Source: Candidatus Methanoperedens sp. (GTDB taxonomy: Archaea; Halobacteriota; Methanosarcinia; Methanosarcinales; Methanoperedenaceae). Taken from it: a DNA stretch of 10,340 nt. Shown here piece by piece: positions 8,201-10,340 of this stretch. Under the pieces are notes generated by a model that had not been told where the DNA came from, did not search any database, and was given only the letters and a program-made list of their open reading frames with translations. Positions within the stretch are counted from its first letter, which is position 1. Each line of letters starts with the position of its first letter. Location of the stretch: NCBI GenBank assembly GCA_023249275.1, contig JAHFCV010000077.1, positions 1 to 10,340 of the forward strand. The letters are read 5' to 3'. Made by a program: the position numbers and the translations under genes.

Positions 8201-10185
8201 AGATAAATAAAAACAGAAGCGTACTCATTGAAATGTACAAGGATAACAATAAATTCACAGCCTATACAGGGGACTTTGTAGACCTCGGTCTCGGCTACAG
8301 GCTAAAGGTCACTGGCATATCAGATAAAAGGGAAAGCGCAACAATAGAATTATATAAAGGGAATAATCTTATTGACACAGGGCTTGTCAATGTTGGAAGA
8401 TACGTATATGAAGAAACCAGAATTATAGACAATGCTTCTTCCAGAATTCCTGTTATTGTCCTCAATGTCACGGAAATGTTTGTTTCCGATGATAAAGGCT
8501 TCATACAATTTGAGGGATTCAGGCTAAAACGTCTCCACACGGAAAACAAAACCACGTCATGTTATAAGTGCCATCATAATGTTGATGCTGAAAAACACAA
8601 ATATACGGTAATAGACAGAGTGGACGACAATGTATTTTACACCGAGGTATTGTTTAATTCCTCAGGCAAGAATGAATATGACCAACAGCAGGCACTTCAA
8701 ATACTGGCAAATAAAACACCCAATGATGCCCATGTTGACATAGAACGGGCTAAAAGAAAGATAATACGTGCAGGGGAGACATGGAAACTCGCCGGGAATT
8801 ATAGTCTCACATTGACCGGAGTTACCGTGAACAGTGATTCAGCCAGCTTTTTGCTTAAAGCAGGTGGCAAGGACCAAACAGCTATTGCAAGACGGGGAGA
8901 AACACTTGTATTTGAATTGAGCATAAATTACCTCGGGTACACGGACACGAAAATTACAATATTCAGGGCAAATGTACCTGAGATATCACAAAACATCGTG
9001 GTTCTTGATGATATAGTGGCGCTGTCGCCTGAAATAATAAAAACAAATGTTAATTCTACCATTTATGGGTACAATGCAAGCTGGCTATGGAAGAATAATA
9101 CATTCCTGACTGGAGGCATTCCGGAAGACATGCATTCCCCGTTGTTACGGGATGGTGTAGATGGAGGCGCAGCCTGTATCTCCTGCCACAATGTAGGTGA
9201 ACTGGGAGTCCATTCCGGTCTTAATAAGGGTGCCATAGGCAATGTTGCTTCTGCTAACAAAGTCTGCTGGGCGTGCCATGGGGATGGATCTGAACCGAAA
9301 TGGCACCCTGCAACGTATAAAAATCCAAGGGAATGCAAGTCATGCCATGCTGAGCGTGGAATGACGTTCAATGCCACCTATATAGGAGATGAAAATCACA
9401 GCGCACTGGTGAATTGTAACCAGTGCCATGTTGAGGATACCCATAAGATAAAGCGGTTCAATGTAGCTCCAGGCATAAGAAGGCTGTCAGTATCCAAACA
9501 ATCGGTTAATGCCGGGGAAAAGATTACAGTCAATGCCACAGCAGTTGCAGGATACGAAATGAGGATTCGCGGCGTTGAGTATTACATAGATTCTCCTGAT
9601 GCCAGAATGCCCATGACTGCGGTTGATGGTTCGTTTGACCGGCAAATAGAAGAGGTGACTGCCAAAATCAATACATCGGGCTTACAGCCGGGAAATCATA
9701 TAATATATGCCAGGGCAATGGAGCGGAATAATAAATGGGGTCCGGAAAGTTCTATATCCATAACCATAGAGGGAAAATTATTATTTATCGACAAAATTAC
9801 GGAGAAAGTTCAAACAATAATTAATACCCCACTACGACAGATATTAGAATTGAAATCGCATCGGCAGGGAGTTATCATAATAGCTCTGGTACTTTTCGGC
9901 TTTGCTTTGTATAAATTAAGAATATACAAAAAGGCAAAAGAGGTTTATGACGAAGCTATAAAGATAAAGCCAGAATATACCGATAATTGGTATAGTAGAG
10001 GTCTTGACCTTCAGGAACAGGGAAAATACGAAGAAGCAATAAAGGCTTATGATAAAGCTATAGAAATAAATCCAGAAAATGCCGATGCCTGGAATAACGA
10101 AGGTTTTGCCCTTTACAAACTGGGAAAATACGAAGAGGCAGAAAAGGCTTATGAAAAAGCCATAGAGATAATGCATAGGATGTGA
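748..10185 (+). CDS. Giant 57-haem surface c-type cytochrome with S-layer-like domains, C-terminal membrane helix and TPRs
   Basis: A single 3145-residue frame. Residues 1-41 are a signal or anchor sequence: a K/R-rich start, hydrophobic residues 21-38, then LPAAEEKK. Then come two PGF-pre-PGF-like beta domains (about 80-218 and 265-386), an Ig-like domain (387-511), the haem region (515-2894), another Ig-like domain (2912-3009), a membrane helix (about 3042-3056) and TPRs to the end. I count 50 CxxCH and 7 CX4CH motifs; every cysteine belongs to one. They fall into four 12-haem modules starting at C591, C1061, C1521 and C1983, plus two leading haems and a degenerate seven-haem module from C2433 interrupted by two S-layer-like domains. 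Large cytochromes fused to S-layer domains are known from ANME archaea and are thought to carry electrons across the S-layer; that role is inferred here. Export must precede haem attachment outside the membrane, and the TPR tail would then be cytoplasmic. ATG 748 is chosen because it alone supplies the basic region before the hydrophobic helix; no Shine-Dalgarno is seen. Confidence 0.93.
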   Translation: MIAIQSKIKLEGSRLTKPKSIVLTVVAISLLISFLYSLPAAEEKKTSGDISFVDSKGAYLEEVLEIGAVGVPRGHGHKSINKISWTNLQELMIHFMALETKNVSIDLMISGDSHRGRMVVEHYGAFEPKGVNISGLGYPVKFFEISTERISFSEANITIQYTDDELKGLNESNLAIYRYDSDAVKWDELPTQVDTANNLLNTNVNSLPSSLSIFAVSIGDNKIEIIDSNKNSLTTNIKTFDEAKTLKKKKDNADTLSVSDISEKGEIEVDALSEKHVAIKLKIEKTGGGKVILDNFGKKNPVSVPLPGKAVKYVEIGASGISFSSAEVTIRYSEAELEGADERTLVIYHWKGAAWEALTTVVDTANNTLTAAATSLSPFGVSATGGIKKIQVQTNRYSLTGFNNATVALAGYDSDNSSFTFTGGALVIGADGLPVSGENVFFEIRSAAGTLKANGTKVTGTNGLVLFSDNTSGDFISDTDTDYGTWTVKAWLVSNTSINDTVAVNITIANYLASCSKGYCHHNPNDINNAGSTQTSPRSPYSDKFGISGTGFSMAAGAHIGHGHGTPCVQCHSGYGTSADRTVDNHSIFTCEDANCHGTFGASWPIPIPSCYNANCHPLYNRNLTNITTLANISGIGNTTIYSTTTKDGAIGNNSNVTAYSVHNGSQYSNTTGVPCWICHGPMHNITKPDPSPANKNNITEYTQCTTCHNAYQRHNNSVNCTVCHSQDAHIIKVFAQNATYINESTSPFRGNCTNCHQNSTFFNILLAQPKAGYHNNTSLPPPLITNPVQHSNDPSAGRKWNTTTGYYTQGENGSAQLSSCKYCHGETMHKTSALGRPSLWDGNNTVNSTIGNTTWCAGCHWQGYANASSTYNDMVNNFTNDSLAIPPEITGNSTYANQSIYEYTNHSLYSKNDSTCNRCHGYRYGFTTITQLIHNQTRVGGANCVDCHDIGGIALLSRVNVTATNDSSAIHKNLNSNATVSNGTAYYSNNKRCWACHGNGTEPSEPNAHPTRYKMPYNCTDCHIQSPGQNFNYTPNFTLLNVTQHYWNGTNITTTNATSCYACHNRSEMMVGLNLDPDGAASVYNGANGGNNSTSHYGRKRTDLANLNITSYCSYCHNNATNNVTFYVSDFNNSILNHTSRATTPQCSDSTCHSSGRLHNATLAKPVSNDSLCIVCHGTGGMASTNNRSRHKSLNCTECHANSSAGTLAGKDIHAIKYLLQNNTFSTSNDSSIVVNCVTCHQTSSVDSSLGSFSAFKIPSPLHHSNSASNGSVWGNYWTNTTPLTACIYCHNDTRHNATPLGRILLWAPGYVLYGGIGTNTSCSNCHYRGDSNYTLMNSTFANATLPTPPEITNGTNWNGTGSDYYNHSFSSYTDQDCRNCHGSLLSASANMSEFQHNVAVGVAGGNNCTNCHNTGGNAGTGRLVNFTGMNDSLAIHRNLNSNDTSNITLPGENRKCWACHGNGSDPGNQHPTNYKTPYNCTDCHVTRQNLNFTPNNTLLNVTQHYWNGTNITTTNATSCYACHNRSEMMVGLNLDPDGSASVYNGANGGNNSTSHYGRKRTDLVSLNITSYCSYCHNNATNNVTFYVSDFNNSILNHTSRATTPQCSDSTCHSSGRLHNATLAKPVSNDSLCIVCHGTGGMASTNNRSRHKSLNCTECHANSSAGTLAGKDIHAIKYLLQNNTFSTSNDSSIVVNCVTCHQTSSVDSSLGSFSAFKIPSPLHHSNSASNGSVWGNYWTNTTPLTACIYCHNDTRHNATPLGRILLWAPGYVLYGGIGTNTSCSNCHYRGDSNYTLMNSTFANATLPTPPEITNGTNWKGTSSTYYNHTLDTYTDTTCRNCHGTLLGGTANMSEFLHNAATGTAGGANCTNCHNIGGTAGTGKLVNFTAMNDTSAIHRNLNINAAISDPNYSVNRKCWACHGNGSEPGNSHPTNYKSPYNCTNCHVQGIGQNFNYTPNNTILNVTQHYWNGTNISTPAATSCYSCHNRSEMMLGISLDPDGNGTVYGGANGGNNSTSHYGKNRTDLRTWNSGQSVNCSYCHQNQSTAFAVAMANSGYNSTIANHSRSNSPTCYNSTCHNTGWLHNSMLSRPTLQLPNSTYCQNCHASKQKHNDTLDCSNCHINSTGNDTIHPIKYVQRNGSFITSNVSAANCTNCHQAGLGGFSNATKIPTPLYHSNDPYSGGKWGNYWNNNSIITACYYCHQNDTHKAGVSLLGNVSFIKGSNTYKNSNLSDSTWCANCHYAAALQYNGSNLTPTPPEITNSSLNASDGTSFFNHSGFANYNDSTCKNCHGAIMSGYSETTLNFSHSVGEGGGGPDCISCHDTGGSGAPENKRIKASFIDQGVHKNLNNNATNSTSIDPINKACWACHGEGTEPSGHPARYKTPRECSSNDCHSLSQYFKAPMVYSHFKDADLNSNPGNVTTVNISTNASCELCHSNSLNAEGGTLNASVSHYATTLNLIDTINCIYCHLNRDNSIKWGNATEINKNRSVLIEMYKDNNKFTAYTGDFVDLGLGYRLKVTGISDKRESATIELYKGNNLIDTGLVNVGRYVYEETRIIDNASSRIPVIVLNVTEMFVSDDKGFIQFEGFRLKRLHTENKTTSCYKCHHNVDAEKHKYTVIDRVDDNVFYTEVLFNSSGKNEYDQQQALQILANKTPNDAHVDIERAKRKIIRAGETWKLAGNYSLTLTGVTVNSDSASFLLKAGGKDQTAIARRGETLVFELSINYLGYTDTKITIFRANVPEISQNIVVLDDIVALSPEIIKTNVNSTIYGYNASWLWKNNTFLTGGIPEDMHSPLLRDGVDGGAACISCHNVGELGVHSGLNKGAIGNVASANKVCWACHGDGSEPKWHPATYKNPRECKSCHAERGMTFNATYIGDENHSALVNCNQCHVEDTHKIKRFNVAPGIRRLSVSKQSVNAGEKITVNATAVAGYEMRIRGVEYYIDSPDARMPMTAVDGSFDRQIEEVTAKINTSGLQPGNHIIYARAMERNNKWGPESSISITIEGKLLFIDKITEKVQTIINTPLRQILELKSHRQGVIIIALVLFGFALYKLRIYKKAKEVYDEAIKIKPEYTDNWYSRGLDLQEQGKYEEAIKAYDKAIEINPENADAWNNEGFALYKLGKYEEAEKAYEKAIEIMHRM
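2290..2517 (+). other. Two leading haem sites before the first module
   Basis: Two sites precede the modular array: a CX4CH motif (CSKGYCH, from C515) and CVQCH (from C568), separated by a stretch rich in histidine (AAGAHIGHGHG). The histidines could be distal haem ligands. The pair does not align clearly to the module pattern and may be the remnant end of an older module or a dedicated entry or exit pair. Confidence 0.7.
3877..4826 (+). repeat. Near-identical direct repeat, copy 1 (module 2)
   Basis: This 950-bp segment matches 5257-6206 at a constant offset of 1380 bp (460 codons) with only seven mismatches: 3987, 3988, 3990, 4064, 4065, 4067 and 4122. From 4123 to 4826 the two copies are identical over 704 bp, including every synonymous site. 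On both sides the alignment continues without a gap but with many differences, so the high-identity tract sits inside a longer, older duplication. The repeat encodes haem sites 15 to 22 of the protein. Confidence 0.95.
5257..6206 (+). repeat. Near-identical direct repeat, copy 2 (module 3)
   Basis: Second copy of the 950-bp tract, encoding haem sites 27 to 34. The seven differences from copy 1 change one Ala to Ser (codon at 3988 against 5368), Ala-Asn to Val-Ser (4063-4068 against 5443-5448), and are silent at two sites. Six of the seven fall in two tight clusters of three, which looks more like patchwork conversion than scattered mutation. The reading frame is kept because the period is a multiple of three. 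Confidence 0.95.
8044..9429 (+). other. Fifth, degenerate haem module interrupted by two S-layer-like beta domains
   Basis: This part begins like the other modules with two haems (CELCH at 2433, CIYCH at 2467) and ends like them with a glycine-flanked CISCH (2810), CWACH (2840) with a following HP-YK segment, and CKSCH (2863), then one extra CNQCH (2890). The middle haems are missing. In their place are about 115 residues (2486-2600), one haem (CYKCH, 2605), and about 145 residues (2619-2764), both beta-rich. Each insert has a GYRLKVTGI- or NYSLTLTGV-like strand, then a strand with alternating hydrophobics (SATIELYK, SASFLLKA), a GE- or GR-aromatic turn and a late IVVLDDI- or VLNVTEM-like strand. 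This recalls the duplicated S-layer domain of Methanosarcinales (PF07752 type). Identification is by pattern only. Confidence 0.6.
9868..10185 (+). other. C-terminal transmembrane helix merging into a three-repeat TPR array
   Basis: Residues about 3042-3056 (VIIIALVLFGFALYK) form a hydrophobic helix, flanked by basic residues on both sides. TPR repeats follow in a 34-residue register: glycines at 3051, 3085 and 3119 occupy the same repeat position, and the tails read (K)AxExYxxAIxIxP, KYEEAIKAYDKAIEINP and KYEEAEKAYEKAIEI. The last repeat ends almost exactly at its boundary, without the usual capping helix. With the haem domains outside, the TPRs should be in the cytoplasm, where such arrays bind partner proteins. 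Confidence 0.8.
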
Positions 10186-10188
10186 CAC

Positions 10189-10314
10189 TTGGAATCTAAT
10201 CATGTCTGCCCTGAATGCGGGATGCATAACAATAATCTATATGCCGAGCATATTCCAGTGCATGGAGCTATCCGATACACTGAAAAAATTAAAAAACAAC
10301 GAAATAAGTCTTGA
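10189..10314 (+). CDS. Possible small C2H2 zinc-finger-like protein (41 residues)
   Basis: After the cytochrome stop, the same frame is open from TTG 10189 to TGA 10312-10314. The product has CPECG (C7, C10) followed ten residues later by HIPVH (H21, H25), a spacing close to a C2H2 zinc finger, and a basic tail (KIKKQRNKS). A partial Shine-Dalgarno-like GGATGTGA (10178-10185) overlaps the cytochrome stop, only three bases from the TTG, which is closer than ideal. I do not recognise a family. It overlaps the frame starting at 10262, so probably only one of the two is real. The evidence is the metal-ligand pattern alone. Confidence 0.25.
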   Translation: MESNHVCPECGMHNNNLYAEHIPVHGAIRYTEKIKKQRNKS

Positions 10315-10340
10315 AGAGGCGGAAAGGCAGCTTCGGATAA
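10262..10340 (+). CDS. Start of an unidentified gene, N-terminus resembling LarB/PurE-related proteins (partial, runs off right edge)
   Basis: From ATG 10262 the frame is open to the window end and gives 26 residues, beginning MELSDTLKKLKNN and continuing EISLEEAERQLRI. A short helix, a turn, then '(E/K)ISxEEAExxLR' is the usual opening of LarB-type proteins (nickel-pincer cofactor synthesis, PurE-related carboxylase fold), which are widespread in archaea; some SHOCT-like small proteins look similar. In-frame ATGs at 10241 and 10202 are alternative starts, and the frame is open back to 10172. No good Shine-Dalgarno precedes any of them. If genuine, it starts about 76 bases after the cytochrome stop on the same strand and could be co-transcribed. 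Only 26 residues are visible, so the family is tentative. Confidence 0.35.
   Translation, partial: MELSDTLKKLKNNEISLEEAERQLRI

Noticed and set aside
10150..10200. Frameshift truncating the TPR array
   Set aside because: The last repeat ends nearly at its 34-residue boundary, and neither other frame downstream continues a TPR pattern, so I see no sign of a broken gene.
10186..10340. Transcription terminator after the cytochrome
   Set aside because: I see no T-rich run on the plus strand and no stable hairpin here; the sequence is A-rich instead.

Overview
The window looks archaeal, most likely from an anaerobic methanotroph of the Methanoperedens (ANME-2d) type or an element living in one. 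This is inferred from gene content: a giant multiheme c-type cytochrome with archaeal surface-protein modules, domains resembling the Methanosarcinales S-layer fold, methanogen-style TPRs, a zinc-ribbon/PUA protein of an archaeal PAPS-reductase-like family, and TATA-like upstream sequences with no clear Shine-Dalgarno. No 16S or methane-metabolism gene is present, so the lineage is not proven.

Layout: (1) bases 1-606, minus strand, hold the N-terminal 202 codons of a zinc-ribbon + PUA protein, probably a PAPS-reductase-family enzyme whose catalytic part lies off the left edge. (2) Bases 607-747 are a short AT-rich divergent promoter region. (3) Bases 748-10185, plus strand, are one uninterrupted gene for a 3145-residue secreted, membrane-anchored cytochrome with 57 candidate haem sites (50 CxxCH and 7 CX4CH). 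(4) Bases 10186-10340 hold the beginnings of one or two small or partial reading frames, supported only weakly.

The cytochrome reads, from the N-terminus: signal/anchor helix; two PGF-pre-PGF-like beta domains; an Ig-like domain; two leading haems; four consecutive 12-haem modules of about 450-470 residues; a fifth, degenerate seven-haem module interrupted by two S-layer-like beta domains; another Ig-like domain; a transmembrane helix; and a short TPR array predicted to lie in the cytoplasm. Modules 2 and 3 share a 950-bp segment that is about 99% identical, 704 bp of it exactly, at a period of 1380 bp, so the haem array has recently grown or been homogenised by in-frame tandem duplication or conversion.

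The inferred role is long-range electron transfer from the cytoplasmic membrane through the S-layer to an external acceptor or partner, with the TPR tail as a cytoplasmic docking surface. The divergently transcribed PUA protein has no obvious functional link to it.
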